Shown here: positions 35,252-45,286 of the stretch, one piece after another
Numbering within the stretch: the first letter of the stretch is position 1
Layout: every line of letters starts with the position of its first letter
Source: Clostridium_AT stratigraminis
GTDB lineage: Bacteria > Bacillota > Clostridia > Clostridiales > Clostridiaceae
Direction of reading: 5' to 3'
Assembly (NCBI RefSeq): GCF_045310675.1
Contig: NZ_JBJHZZ010000011.1
Coordinates: forward strand, 36,267-100,266
DNA length: 64,000 nucleotides
Made by a program: the position numbers and the translations under genes
Notes under the pieces: generated by a model
Seen by the model: the letters and a program-made list of their open reading frames with translations, nothing else
Database searches by the model: none
Told to the model about the DNA's origin: nothing

Positions 35252-35572
35252 ATGAATCCCCTCCATACAAAGAAATATATGATTTTATGAACTCTATTAT
35301 TACTTTTTTTAACGACATATTTTTGACTTATGCAGCATAAAATAATAATTTATATATTTTAAAGGCTATAATATATACGGCTTGTAACCATAAGCTTTGA
35401 AGTATCTTAAAATTTATTTTTAGAAAATATATAACTTATAATTATATGGTAAATATTTGAGAATATTACACATAAATGTCCTACGAAAATAAAATTAGAA
35501 TATCAATAAATGACAATTATTTCCACTAGGTTTTGCTATAATTTAGCTAGATTTAGTATGGGAGATGATTAT
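35252..35572. promoter_or_regulatory. Divergent AT-rich promoter region of spoIIP and spoIIE
   Basis: The 320-base gap between the two sporulation genes holds no coding frame with a ribosome-binding site. I looked for the Spo0A box TTCGACA or its complement and for sigma-E elements and could not fix one with confidence. Confidence 0.4.
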
Positions 35573-37957
35573 ATGCAGTATGGAGTTGACCTAAATGCTT
35601 ATGAAAGGACACTCAAAACTAAAAAGAAAGAAGAAAAAAAGACCATTGATGGAAGATTGGTTTTGAAATTGCTGTTTTATTTTATTAGTACTCTCCTTAT
35701 AAGCAGAGTCTTATTAATAAATTATATGGCGCCTTTTGGGATAGGGTTCTTAATAGCTATTGCAATATTTGGGGAAGAGAAGACCACACTTACAGCAGGC
35801 TGCGGAGCTTTATTTGGCTATGTAACATTAATAAATAGTTTAAGCGAAACACCCTCTTATATAATGCTCGTAGGACTTATTGTTCTTTCTCAATATATAA
35901 TTTCTCCTTTAAAAAGAAACAAGAAATTAATAGTATTATTTTCAGTGGTTTTTATAGAATTTGCTGCTTATAAGCTACTTATTGTAAAATTAAATCTAAG
36001 TGTTGCAGCTTTAAAATCAATTCTAGAAACAGCTTGCATATTTTCATTATACTTTATTTTAAATTATTCAATTGTTTGTATAAAAGATCTAAAGACCAAG
36101 CATTTATTCTCTAATGAAGAGATAATAAGTATGGCTCTTACTGCAGCACTTGCAATATCAGGTACTTGGGGCATAAGTATTTTTGGAATTTCACTAAGAA
36201 ATGTGCTAGCATTATGCTTTGTGCTATGCATAAGCTTCGTTAAAGGAAGTACAGTAGGTGCATCAACGGGGGTTGCAATGGGAGTAGTTGTTGGTATTTC
36301 CACAAATAACTTACCTGTGTCAATTAGTGTATATGGATTTTGCGGTCTTACAGCTGGTGTATTTAAAGATACAGGAAAAATCGCTGTCGGATTATCTTAT
36401 ATCATTACATATTCATTATTAATTATATATTCAAACATAAACGGACAATTTAAGTTTCTTGAAGTTTTAATAGCTGCAGCTTTTTTCTTAATAACCCCTC
36501 AAAAGCTTTATACAAGGCTGGAATTAGAATTGGATTTTGAAAAGAAACATGAAAATATAAGTGAAAGTTATGTGTCTAAGATGAAGGATATATTAGTTAA
36601 TAGGCTTAATAGTTTTTCTGACGTACTTGTTAATATGTCCACTATACTTGAAAACTTAGCTGAAAATGATAAACTTGTCATGAAAAATAAAAGCTCTGCA
36701 CTTATAGAAAACTTAGCTGATAGAGTCTGCAGTAAATGCAATATGAACGCTATGTGCTGGAGAAGAGAGAATTTTATTACCTATAATGCCTTTGGAGAAC
36801 TTATTCAAAGTTTTCAAGAGAATAATAACAAAATTCCATACGAAATTGAAAGAAAATGTGTAAAAAGAACAGCACTTTTTAAGAGTACAGAGGAATTAGT
36901 AAGGAATTTTATGATTAACGAAATGTATAGAAAAAGATTAAGTGAGGGAAGGGAACTTTTAGCTAATCAGTTTAATAATATGTCAGCTTCAGTTTCAGAA
37001 ATAATTGAAGACTTTAATGCCAATATAAAAGTAGATATTGATGCTGAAAATAATATTAGAAGGATTCTAGATAAAAAAAATATAGAATACGATGATGTGT
37101 TTTGTTTAATTAATAAAAGTAGCAGGTTGGCTGTTAAACTTAAAATGCCTGCCTGTGGAGGCAGACAAAACTGCGTAAAAAACCTGCTGCCCTATATTAA
37201 TGAAGCTTTGCATAAAAATATGTGTATCGTTGATGAGGGCTGTAATATTGATATTAAAGATAATAGCTGCTCGGTTACTTATGAAGAAGCACCTAAGTAT
37301 CATATCGGTTCCTATGCGAGAAGGCTTTGCAAAGATGAGGAAAAGTACAGCGGTGATAGCTTTTCCTTCAGTAAGCTTTCTGATGGAACTTATATGACTA
37401 TTTTAAGTGACGGAATGGGATCTGGACCTCAAGCTGAACAAGAGAGTAATGCAGCAGTGGAGCTAATTGAAAAATTTGCCCATACCGGTTTTAACAAAAT
37501 AACTGCTATTAATACCGTAAACTCAATTATGACCTTAAAATTTTCTGCTGATGAGAAATTTTCCACAGTGGATTTAAGCAGTATTGATTTATATACTGGA
37601 GAAGCAGAATTTATGAAAGTTGGAGCTGTAGCTAGTTTTATAAAGACTGGAAGTAAAATAGAAGTTATAAAATCAAAAACCCTTCCAATGGGAGTATTAG
37701 ATAAGGTGGATATAGACATCATAAAGAAAAAAGTTAAAAACGGGGATATTGTTGTAATGCTAACTGATGGTGCTCTAGATTATAATAAGGAATCTGCTGG
37801 AAAGGTAGATTGGCTTGTAGAGTTTTTGGAAAATACAAACTGCAATAATCCAAAAGAGTTGGTAGATAAAATAATTGAAAAAACTTTGGAGCTAAGCGGC
37901 AACAAGGTAAAGGATGATATTACAGTTGTAGTTTCTAAGGTTTATGAACTTTACTAA
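35573..37957 (+). CDS. spoIIE: Stage II sporulation protein E (PP2C phosphatase)
   Basis: It dephosphorylates SpoIIAA and so activates sigma-F in the forespore. About ten membrane helices occupy residues 30-310; a central region with a Cys cluster (CSKCNMNAMC) follows, and the C-terminal 200 residues are a PP2C phosphatase with SDGMGSGPQAEQESN and MLTDGALD. The ATG at 35573 follows GGGAGATG at good spacing (794 residues); a longer frame from 35510 lacks a site. A terminator pair follows. Confidence 0.95.
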   Translation: MQYGVDLNAYERTLKTKKKEEKKTIDGRLVLKLLFYFISTLLISRVLLINYMAPFGIGFLIAIAIFGEEKTTLTAGCGALFGYVTLINSLSETPSYIMLVGLIVLSQYIISPLKRNKKLIVLFSVVFIEFAAYKLLIVKLNLSVAALKSILETACIFSLYFILNYSIVCIKDLKTKHLFSNEEIISMALTAALAISGTWGISIFGISLRNVLALCFVLCISFVKGSTVGASTGVAMGVVVGISTNNLPVSISVYGFCGLTAGVFKDTGKIAVGLSYIITYSLLIIYSNINGQFKFLEVLIAAAFFLITPQKLYTRLELELDFEKKHENISESYVSKMKDILVNRLNSFSDVLVNMSTILENLAENDKLVMKNKSSALIENLADRVCSKCNMNAMCWRRENFITYNAFGELIQSFQENNNKIPYEIERKCVKRTALFKSTEELVRNFMINEMYRKRLSEGRELLANQFNNMSASVSEIIEDFNANIKVDIDAENNIRRILDKKNIEYDDVFCLINKSSRLAVKLKMPACGGRQNCVKNLLPYINEALHKNMCIVDEGCNIDIKDNSCSVTYEEAPKYHIGSYARRLCKDEEKYSGDSFSFSKLSDGTYMTILSDGMGSGPQAEQESNAAVELIEKFAHTGFNKITAINTVNSIMTLKFSADEKFSTVDLSSIDLYTGEAEFMKVGAVASFIKTGSKIEVIKSKTLPMGVLDKVDIDIIKKKVKNGDIVVMLTDGALDYNKESAGKVDWLVEFLENTNCNNPKELVDKIIEKTLELSGNKVKDDITVVVSKVYELY

Positions 37958-37992
37958 TGTGCCATGGGGAGTTTCTCCTGGTACATTAGCCT

Positions 37993-38029
37993 AAACTGTT
38001 GACATTTATACTTTGTTAACAGTTTTTTT
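37993..38029 (+). terminator. Terminator after spoIIE
   Basis: AAACTGTTGAC (37993-38003) pairs with GTTAACAGTTT (38015-38025, one G-U), followed by a T tract. Another hairpin, AATGTGCCA...TGGTACATT, overlaps the stop region at 37956-37987. Confidence 0.75.
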
Positions 38030-38103
38030 ATGTCCCCTGATTGTACTCTTTTAATTGTGGTATAATAGGAGAAAACTAATAAATCTGCGAGGGTGGTTTA
38101 ATT

Positions 38104-39504
38104 TTGTTTGATAAAGTTATAACTACAATAAAAGAAAATAATATGTTTGTACCTAACGATAAAGTTATTGTTGCTGTATCTGGGGGGCCGGATTCTATTT
38201 GTCTTCTGCACATATTAAATAGGATTAAAGTCAAATATAACTTAACCCTATATGCTGCTCATGTAAATCACTGTCTTAGAGGAGAGGAAGCAGATAAGGA
38301 TGAGGAATATGTTAAAGCTTTTTGTAAAAAGATAGGTATAGCATGCTTTTCTAAAAGGGTAGATGTAAATAAGCTTGCTAGGGAAAAAGGCTTGTCTTCT
38401 GAGAGTGCTGGAAGAGAGGCAAGGTATGACTTTTTTAATGAGCTTTTTGATAAATTAGGAGCTGATAAAATAGCATTAGCCCATAATGCAAATGATCAGG
38501 CAGAAACTGTTTTAATGAGAATAGTAAGGGGCTCAGGAATGGAAGGATTAATTGGAATAAGACCAATTAGAGGGAATATATTTGTCAGGCCGCTAATAAA
38601 TATTAGAAGAGAAAGTATTGAGAGCTACTGCAAAGAAAATTTTTTAGAGCCAAGAATAGATAAAACAAATTTAGAAAATATTTATGCAAGAAATAAGGTG
38701 AGACTTGAATTAATTCCGTATATTATGGATAACTTTAATAGTGATGTTATTTCTGCAATTAATAGATTAGCTGATACAATTAGCAAGGATAATGAGTATT
38801 TAGAAGAAATTGCACTTGAAAAGTATAAAGGCTATTGTGATGAAAAAGCTCTCAAGGTTATAATAAATAGTGAGGCCTTTCTAGAAAAGGAAGCAATTAT
38901 TACGAGGGTTTTAAGGCTGGCCTTAAACCGAGTTAAGGGTAATTTATATAACGTTGAAAAGAAACACATTTATGATATAATCAATTTGCAAAAAAGTGGA
39001 ACAGGTAAAAAATTAAATCTTCCAAGCGGTATTATATGTTTTAATAATTATGACAATATAGAACTTTATTTCGGCAAAATTAAAAATAATCCTGATATAG
39101 TTAATAATAATTATCTTATCAAGATAAACGAAACAGTGGATTTACCTGCCTTTGGTATTGAAGTTTCAACTAGGCTTATTGATAATGATGAAAAAATAAA
39201 CTTTAAAGAAAATTCATATTTAAAATATTTTGATTATGATAAGATAAAAGGGAATATTATTATTAGAGCTAGAAAAGACGGAGATAAATTTACACCCTTT
39301 GGAATGAAAGGAAGTAAAAAGTTAAAGGATTTTTTTATTGATTTAAAGATACCTCAGGAAGAAAGAGATAAAATTCCGCTTATTTGCTTTGGAGATACTA
39401 TTGCATGGATTGTAGGCTGTAGAATAAGCGAAAGGTTTAAAATCCATAAAGAAACCAAAAATATTCTTGAAATAAAAATTAATAAACGGGGGAATAACCA
39501 ATGA
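38104..39504 (+). CDS. tilS: tRNA(Ile)-lysidine synthase
   Basis: It converts C34 of tRNA-Ile2 (CAU) to lysidine so that it reads AUA. The ATP pyrophosphatase loop is VAVSGGPDSICLL, followed by HVNHCLRGEEADKDEEYV and AHNANDQAETVLMRI...GSGMEGL; the C-terminal TilS domain carries DGDKFTPFGMKGSKKLKDFFIDLKIP. It starts with TTG after GAGGGTGG. It overlaps hpt by four bases (ATGA), a conserved coupling. Confidence 0.95.
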   Translation: MFDKVITTIKENNMFVPNDKVIVAVSGGPDSICLLHILNRIKVKYNLTLYAAHVNHCLRGEEADKDEEYVKAFCKKIGIACFSKRVDVNKLAREKGLSSESAGREARYDFFNELFDKLGADKIALAHNANDQAETVLMRIVRGSGMEGLIGIRPIRGNIFVRPLINIRRESIESYCKENFLEPRIDKTNLENIYARNKVRLELIPYIMDNFNSDVISAINRLADTISKDNEYLEEIALEKYKGYCDEKALKVIINSEAFLEKEAIITRVLRLALNRVKGNLYNVEKKHIYDIINLQKSGTGKKLNLPSGIICFNNYDNIELYFGKIKNNPDIVNNNYLIKINETVDLPAFGIEVSTRLIDNDEKINFKENSYLKYFDYDKIKGNIIIRARKDGDKFTPFGMKGSKKLKDFFIDLKIPQEERDKIPLICFGDTIAWIVGCRISERFKIHKETKNILEIKINKRGNNQ

Positions 39505-40037
39505 GAGAAGATATTAAGGAAATACTATTAGATGAAGAAGCTTTGGATAAGAAGATTAAGGAATTAGGCAGTCTTATAAGCAGTGATTATGCAGGAAAAG
39601 ACCTAGTGCTTGTAGGTGTTTTAAAGGGTTCTGTTATGTTTATGTCTGATTTAATGAAAGAAATTACTATACCTTGTTCTATGGATTTTATGGCCGTTTC
39701 TAGCTATGGAAATTCAACAAGCAGTTCTGGCATAGTAAGAATTTTAAAAGACTTAGATTTCGAAATCGAAGGTAAAGATGTTCTTGTTATAGAGGATATT
39801 ATAGACAGCGGCATAACTCTTAAATACTTAATGGAATACCTAAGGGCAAGAAAGGCAAATTCTCTAGAAATAGCATGCCTCCTAAATAAACCTGAAAGAA
39901 GAAAAGTAGAAATGGATGTTAAATACATAGGATTCAATGTTCCTGATAAATTCCTAATCGGATTTGGCTTAGATTATGCAGAAAAATATAGAAATCTTCC
40001 TTTTATAGGTGTTTTAAAGGAGGAAATCTATAAATAA
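39501..40037 (+). CDS. hpt: Hypoxanthine phosphoribosyltransferase
   Basis: Purine salvage: hypoxanthine or guanine plus PRPP to IMP or GMP. The PRPP loop is VLVIEDIIDSGITLKYL; other family segments are LVGVLKGSVMFMSDL and MDFMAVSSYG. The length of 178 residues is standard. It is translationally coupled to tilS, with CGGGGGAAT upstream. The tilS-hpt-ftsH order is that of Bacillus. Confidence 0.96.
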   Translation: MREDIKEILLDEEALDKKIKELGSLISSDYAGKDLVLVGVLKGSVMFMSDLMKEITIPCSMDFMAVSSYGNSTSSSGIVRILKDLDFEIEGKDVLVIEDIIDSGITLKYLMEYLRARKANSLEIACLLNKPERRKVEMDVKYIGFNVPDKFLIGFGLDYAEKYRNLPFIGVLKEEIYK

Positions 40038-40051
40038 TTAATAATGATTAG

Positions 40052-40080
40052 TTGTAAAGAAAATAACCTTATGATACAAT
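40052..40080 (+). promoter_or_regulatory. Sigma-A-like promoter of ftsH
   Basis: TTGTAA (40052-40057) and TACAAT (40075-40080) are 17 bases apart, 41 bases before the ftsH start. Confidence 0.55.
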
Positions 40081-40120
40081 TTTACAATATAAAGACAAAC
40101 AGAAAGAGAGGGGGGCCAGT

Positions 40121-41926
40121 ATGAAGAAGTATTCAAGTATCACGGCCTGGTTTATAGTTCTGATTTTAGTAATATTTGCAGCTTTAACCTTGGTTCAAAC
40201 CGGTAAAAGCGCTACACCTATTAATTTTAATGATTTTCAGAAAAAATGGATAGATAATAATATAGCAAGCTTTAAAGTTGATGATGATAAGATGACGGTA
40301 ACTGGTAATTACAAGGACGGCACAGCTTATGAAACGGTTGTACCATCTGAAAGATTATTTCAGTTCATTAGTCAATATCCTAAAACAGGCGATGTAACGG
40401 AAATTTATGCAAAGCCTGCAACTGTTCCATTATGGTTAACCTATTTGCCAACTATTTTACTTATTTTGCTTTTTGTAGCATTTTGGTTTATGTTCATGCA
40501 GCAATCTCAAGGTGGTGGTGGTAACAGAGGAGTTATGAATTTCGGTAAGAGTAGAGCAAAAATGGCTACTCCCGATAAAAAGAAGGTTACCTTTAATGAT
40601 GTAGCTGGAGCAGAGGAAGAAAAGGCTGAGCTAGCGGAAATAGTAGACTTCTTAAAACAACCAAAGAGATATATAGAGTTAGGTGCTAGAATACCTAAGG
40701 GAGTCCTTTTAGTAGGTCCTCCTGGAACAGGTAAAACACTTCTTGCAAAGGCAATAGCTGGAGAAGCTGGAGTACCATTTTTCAGCATTTCAGGTTCAGA
40801 CTTCGTGGAAATGTTTGTTGGTGTAGGTGCCTCTAGAGTTAGGGACCTTTTTGAAAACGCCAAGAAAAATTCACCTTGCATAGTATTTATAGATGAAATT
40901 GATGCTGTAGGCAGGCAAAGAGGCGCTGGTTTAGGCGGCGGTCATGATGAAAGAGAGCAGACTCTAAATCAACTGCTTGTTGAAATGGATGGTTTTGGAG
41001 TTAATGAAGGAATCATAATGATAGCTGCAACTAACAGACCGGATATACTAGATCCTGCACTTCTAAGACCAGGAAGATTTGACAGGCAGATAGTTGTAGG
41101 AGCTCCAGATGTAAAGGGAAGAGAAGAAATCCTAAAGGTACATTCAAGAAACAAACCTTTAGATACAGAAGTAAAATTAGATGTACTAGCAAAGAGCACT
41201 CCAGGATTTACTGGAGCTGACCTTGAAAATCTTATGAATGAATCAGCCCTCTTAGCAGTAAGACATGATAAAAAAGTTATTGGAATGGATGAGCTTAAGG
41301 AAGCAGTGAATAGAGTAATAATGGGACCAGAAAAAAAGAGCAAGATTATTATCGAGAAGGATAGAAGAATTACAGCTTATCATGAAGCTGGTCACGCTGT
41401 ATTAGGCAAACTTCTACCTAACACAGATCCTATTCATGAGGTAAGTATTATTCCAAGAGGTATGGCTGGTGGCTATACAATGCATCTTCCTGAGGAAGAC
41501 AGAACCCATATGCAAAAATCCTGGCTGGAAAATGAAATGGTTATGCTTCTTGGAGGCAGAGTTGCTGAAAAGCTAATCATTGGGGACATAAGCACAGGTG
41601 CTAAAAATGATATAGATAGAACTACTAATATAGCTCGTAAAATGGTTATGGAATTCGGTATGAGTGAAGAATTAGGTCCTATATCCTTTGGCAGCGGCCA
41701 TGATGAAGTATTTATGGGTAGAGATTTTGGAAAGAGCAGAAACTTTAGTGAAGAAGTAGCTGCAAGAATAGATAGCGAAATAAGAAGGCTAATTGATGAA
41801 GCTTATAGATCTGCAGAGAAGCTTTTATCTGAAAATCTTAATAAGCTGCATGCAGTAGCACAAGTTCTTCTTGACAAGGAAAAAATTGATGCTAAGGAAT
41901 TTGAAGAAGTTTTTGCAAACGCATAA
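40121..41926 (+). CDS. ftsH: ATP-dependent zinc metalloprotease FtsH
   Basis: A membrane AAA+ protease degrading misassembled membrane and regulatory proteins. Two membrane helices (about 7-24 and 107-127) flank a small extracellular domain. The AAA module has GPPGTGKT, IVFIDEIDAVGR and the second region of homology ATNRPDILDPALLRPGRFDR. The zinc site is HEAGH. At 601 residues it is normal. GAGAGGGGGG precedes ATG; a perfect terminator follows. Confidence 0.97.
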   Translation: MKKYSSITAWFIVLILVIFAALTLVQTGKSATPINFNDFQKKWIDNNIASFKVDDDKMTVTGNYKDGTAYETVVPSERLFQFISQYPKTGDVTEIYAKPATVPLWLTYLPTILLILLFVAFWFMFMQQSQGGGGNRGVMNFGKSRAKMATPDKKKVTFNDVAGAEEEKAELAEIVDFLKQPKRYIELGARIPKGVLLVGPPGTGKTLLAKAIAGEAGVPFFSISGSDFVEMFVGVGASRVRDLFENAKKNSPCIVFIDEIDAVGRQRGAGLGGGHDEREQTLNQLLVEMDGFGVNEGIIMIAATNRPDILDPALLRPGRFDRQIVVGAPDVKGREEILKVHSRNKPLDTEVKLDVLAKSTPGFTGADLENLMNESALLAVRHDKKVIGMDELKEAVNRVIMGPEKKSKIIIEKDRRITAYHEAGHAVLGKLLPNTDPIHEVSIIPRGMAGGYTMHLPEEDRTHMQKSWLENEMVMLLGGRVAEKLIIGDISTGAKNDIDRTTNIARKMVMEFGMSEELGPISFGSGHDEVFMGRDFGKSRNFSEEVAARIDSEIRRLIDEAYRSAEKLLSENLNKLHAVAQVLLDKEKIDAKEFEEVFANA

Positions 41927-41930
41927 TATA

Positions 41931-41964
41931 ACAAAAAGCATTGCCTAGGCAGTGCTTTTTTGTT
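41931..41964 (+). terminator. Terminator after ftsH
   Basis: ACAAAAAGCATTGCC pairs with GGCAGTGCTTTTTTGT around TA, giving a long stem with a T-rich descending arm. Confidence 0.85.
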
Positions 41965-42091
41965 ATAAAAAATTGTTAAATAAATATTTAATGTATTTTA
42001 TGAATAATTGTGTCAATAAATAATTGTAATTTTCAGTTTTTTATAATAATATAGAATCATACGCAAAATACAACATAATGGAGGTACATAA

Positions 42092-42478
42092 ATGGAATTA
42101 AAATTAGAAGCAGGTCTAAGGCATGAAATAGAGACAATTGTAGCTATTAATGATACTGCTAGCTTTTACGGTTCTGGTAGCTTAGAGGTACTTGCTACAC
42201 CTGCTATGATAGCGCCAATGGAAAATGCGGCAATGAAAAGTGTAGAAAGCGAATTGCCGGAAGGTTTTACAACGGTAGGAATTGAAGTTAATATAAAACA
42301 CATTAAGGCAACTGGGGTTGGAATAAAGGTAAGAAGTGAAGCCTTACTTGAAAAAATAGAAGGTAAAAGATTGTACTTTAAGGTAGAAGCATATGACGAA
42401 AGTGGTAAAATTGGAGAAGGAAGTCATGTTAGATACATAGTTAATTCAGAGGACTTCATGAAAAGGTTAGCTAAGTAA
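42092..42478 (+). CDS. FlK-like hotdog thioesterase
   Basis: A 128-residue hotdog-fold protein with the family's pattern (SLEVLATPAMIAPMENAAMKSVESELPEGFTTVGIEVNIKHIKATGVG). The Thr of LATPAM, the Glu of MENA and the His of IKHIK sit where the fluoroacetyl-CoA thioesterase FlK has its catalytic triad. The substrate here is unknown. GGAGG precedes ATG. Confidence 0.8.
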   Translation: MELKLEAGLRHEIETIVAINDTASFYGSGSLEVLATPAMIAPMENAAMKSVESELPEGFTTVGIEVNIKHIKATGVGIKVRSEALLEKIEGKRLYFKVEAYDESGKIGEGSHVRYIVNSEDFMKRLAK

Positions 42479-42544
42479 TCTTAATTTGTGATTGTTAATT
42501 GTTATATATAAATTGTTAGTTGTCATTTACTAATCAAAAAACAA

Positions 42545-42634
42545 GGAAGTTAAAGTCCTAAATGGACTTTAACGAGTAGTTTACAAGCGGAAGCGAGTAG
42601 TTTTAAACTACTCAGTGTTCCGACTAAAAGGAGG
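42545..42634 (+). repeat. Two SD-hairpin leader units before fhs
   Basis: GGAAG at 42545 is followed by a perfect 10-bp hairpin (42549-42558 with 42564-42573). GGAAG recurs at 42589, followed by the palindrome GAGTAGTTT-T-AAACTACTC (42595-42613). The true GGAGG is at 42630-42634. The spacings are 44 and 41 bases. The layout mirrors the leaders of glmU, prs and the 18-kb regulator, although the sequence differs. Confidence 0.6.
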
Positions 42635-42641
42635 AAATGAA

Positions 42642-44312
42642 ATGAAAAGTGATATCGAAATAGCACAAAGTGCTAAAATGCAGCCAATTACAAGAATTGC
42701 AGAAAAATTAGGTCTTGGAGAAGATGATGTAGACTTATATGGTAAGTATAAGTGCAAAATTTCCTTAGATGTACTTAAAAGATTGGAAAAAAAGAAAGAC
42801 GGTAAGCTTATATTAGTTACCGCTATAAATCCTACAGCTGCAGGTGAAGGCAAATCCACAGTTACAGTTGGCTTAGGACAAGCACTTTGCAGAATAGGGA
42901 AAAATGCAGTTATTGCCTTAAGAGAACCTTCCCTAGGACCAGTATTTGGGGTTAAAGGAGGGGCAGCTGGCGGAGGATATGCTCAGGTTGTTCCAATGGA
43001 AGATATAAATCTTCATTTCACAGGAGACATGCATGCTATAACTGCAGCTAATAACTTATTATCAGCTGCAATAGACAATCATATTCATCAAGGTAATTTA
43101 CTTAGAATTGATTCTAGAAGAATAATTTTTAAAAGAGTTATGGATATGAATGACAGATCTTTAAGAAGTTTAGTAATTGGTATGGGTGGAAAGGCTAATG
43201 GTTTCTTAAGAGAAGATGGGTTTATGATTACTGTTGCTTCTGAAATTATGGCTATACTATGTCTTTCAAAGGACTTAATGGATCTTAAAGAAAGAATAGG
43301 TAAGATTTTAATAGCTTATAACTTAGATGGCCAGCCAGTATTTTGTAAAGACTTAAAGGTTCAAGGTGCTATGGCTTTACTTATGAAGGATGCTATAAAG
43401 CCAAATTTAGTTCAGACCTTAGAAAATACTCCTGCAATAATTCATGGAGGACCATTTGCAAATATTGCTCATGGATGTAATTCTTTACTTGCTACAAAGA
43501 CAGCACTTAAGCTTGGAGATTATGTAGTAACAGAGGCAGGCTTTGGAGCTGATTTAGGAGCAGAAAAATTCTTCGATATAAAATGCAGATACGGCGGACT
43601 AAAGCCTAGCTGCGTAGTAATAGTAGCAACAGTAAGGGCTCTTAAGCTCCATGGCGGGGTTAAAAAGGATGCTCTAAGCATACCGAATGTTGAAGCGCTT
43701 TCTAAGGGAATAGAAAATCTTGAAAAGCAGCTCGAAAATGTAATGAAATTTGGAGTAAAACCTGTAGTAGCCATAAATAGATTTGTTACAGATAGTGATG
43801 AAGAACTTAAGTTTATCGAAGATTACTGCAATAAGCTTGGAGTAGAAGTTGCCCTAACTGAAGTATGGGCAAAAGGCGGAGAAGGCGGAGAAGCCTTAGC
43901 AGAAAAGGTACTTAATATTTTAGAGAAAAATGAAGCAGACTTTAAAGTATTATATGACGAAAAATTAAGTATTAAAGAGAAATTAGGAATTATTGCTCAG
44001 GAAATATACGGAGCTGATGGAGTAAACTTCACGAAAGATGCTGAAAAACAGGTTAAGGAACTTGAGACAATCGGATTAGACAAACTTCCTATTTGTGTAG
44101 CAAAAACACAATATTCCTTATCAGATAATCAGAATTTACTTGGCAGACCAAGAGGCTTTAGTATAACTGTAAAAGAAGTAAGGGTATCTAATGGAGCTGG
44201 CTTCATTGTCGCTTTAACAGGTGATATAATGGTTATGCCTGGATTACCAAAGCTTCCAGCAGCAGAAAAGATGGATATATTAGAGGATGGAACTATTGTT
44301 GGACTGTTCTAA
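42642..44312 (+). CDS. fhs: Formate--tetrahydrofolate ligase
   Basis: It makes 10-formyl-tetrahydrofolate from formate, THF and ATP, supplying purine synthesis and, in acetogens, the methyl branch of the Wood-Ljungdahl pathway. It shows the ATP loop NPTAAGEGKSTVTVGLGQAL, LREPSLGPVFGVKGGAAGGGYAQVVPMEDINLHFTGD, and EAGFGADLGAEKF. At 556 residues it is standard. The ATG at 42642 follows AAAGGAGG; the longer frame from 42615 starts inside the leader. Confidence 0.97.
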   Translation: MKSDIEIAQSAKMQPITRIAEKLGLGEDDVDLYGKYKCKISLDVLKRLEKKKDGKLILVTAINPTAAGEGKSTVTVGLGQALCRIGKNAVIALREPSLGPVFGVKGGAAGGGYAQVVPMEDINLHFTGDMHAITAANNLLSAAIDNHIHQGNLLRIDSRRIIFKRVMDMNDRSLRSLVIGMGGKANGFLREDGFMITVASEIMAILCLSKDLMDLKERIGKILIAYNLDGQPVFCKDLKVQGAMALLMKDAIKPNLVQTLENTPAIIHGGPFANIAHGCNSLLATKTALKLGDYVVTEAGFGADLGAEKFFDIKCRYGGLKPSCVVIVATVRALKLHGGVKKDALSIPNVEALSKGIENLEKQLENVMKFGVKPVVAINRFVTDSDEELKFIEDYCNKLGVEVALTEVWAKGGEGGEALAEKVLNILEKNEADFKVLYDEKLSIKEKLGIIAQEIYGADGVNFTKDAEKQVKELETIGLDKLPICVAKTQYSLSDNQNLLGRPRGFSITVKEVRVSNGAGFIVALTGDIMVMPGLPKLPAAEKMDILEDGTIVGLF

Positions 44313-44404
44313 TTTTTAATTTAAATTTTAGTTTATACTAATTTAATAAATACAACATAAATACCTTAGAAAATGCTAAAGCTATTGTATAGGGAGGGAT
44401 AGAT

Positions 44405-45286
44405 ATGAAAAAGATTTTGATCCCAATAATAGCTTTAGCACTATTTTTATTGATACCTTTTTATTATATGAAAGCTCAGCAGAATAATGAAGAATATAAA
44501 ATTAATAGTGAATTTAAGTGTAGGGCTCTAAAGACTGGGAAAGCTGCAATTATTTTAGATTATAAATTTGAGGATATTAATGGGGATAATTTAAAAGATA
44601 ATATAATACTTATTGGATATAGAACTGGCAAAGCTAATCCATCAGTATTTAAGGATATAAAAGTAATTCTTCAGGATTCCTATTCTAAAAAATATTATGC
44701 AATTTCTGTGGGAAAACTAAATGCAGTACAAAATGGTAAAGTCTTTTTAGGTGACTTTGATGGCGATAAGATTAATGATATTTTAGTTACTATAGAAAAT
44801 GGGGATTGTTCTTATTATAGCTTATTTTCATTTAAAAATAATAAATGCAAGTATTTAATAGATGAAAGTGTATTTTTCAAAGGTATGAGTTATAATATTG
44901 ACTTTGTTAGTAATTTTAAAGTTAAAGTAACTAATAAAAATTTAAATGATTTTTATTTATTAGATGTTAAAAATAAAAAAGATACCTATATAAATCTAGG
45001 CATCTACTTAAATGACGGCAAATTACTTAAAAAAAATAAAGGTTCATATAATAGCATAAGCTCTTTAATCCCCATAGATGAGGACAAAAATGGAATATAT
45101 GAGCTAAAGTGCATACAAAATATTTGCGGTATTAATAGATTAGATACTTTAGGCTATGGGAAAACCATTTGGAAATATAACGGCAGAAAAATGGAACTTA
45201 AAAGCCATGAGTTTTTGGAATTTGCAAGTCCTGGAACTAAAGAGAAATTTCAAAATGTAATACCAGTTGGAAGCTTCATTAAATAG
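44405..45286 (+). CDS. Secreted or anchored protein with calcium-loop-like repeats
   Basis: I do not recognise a named family. The N-terminus (MKKILIPIIALALFLLIPFYYM) is a signal anchor. Three segments look like FG-GAP/VCBS- or dockerin-like Asp-rich loops: EDINGDNLKDNIILIG, GDFDGDKINDILVTI and PIDEDKNGIYELKC, suggesting a beta-propeller-like, metal-binding extracellular domain of 293 residues in total. GGGAGGG precedes ATG. It is convergent with the GerMN lipoprotein gene. Confidence 0.7.
   Translation: MKKILIPIIALALFLLIPFYYMKAQQNNEEYKINSEFKCRALKTGKAAIILDYKFEDINGDNLKDNIILIGYRTGKANPSVFKDIKVILQDSYSKKYYAISVGKLNAVQNGKVFLGDFDGDKINDILVTIENGDCSYYSLFSFKNNKCKYLIDESVFFKGMSYNIDFVSNFKVKVTNKNLNDFYLLDVKNKKDTYINLGIYLNDGKLLKKNKGSYNSISSLIPIDEDKNGIYELKCIQNICGINRLDTLGYGKTIWKYNGRKMELKSHEFLEFASPGTKEKFQNVIPVGSFIK

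Noticed and set aside
35252..35572. CRISPR arrays or other long repeats in the window
   Set aside because: No regularly spaced 25-40-base direct repeats with unique spacers were seen here or elsewhere; the 45-nt leader units have no spacers.
42479..42641. THF riboswitch before fhs
   Set aside because: The leader is made of simple perfect hairpins and does not show the conserved THF-II or folE-type motif patterns that I know.
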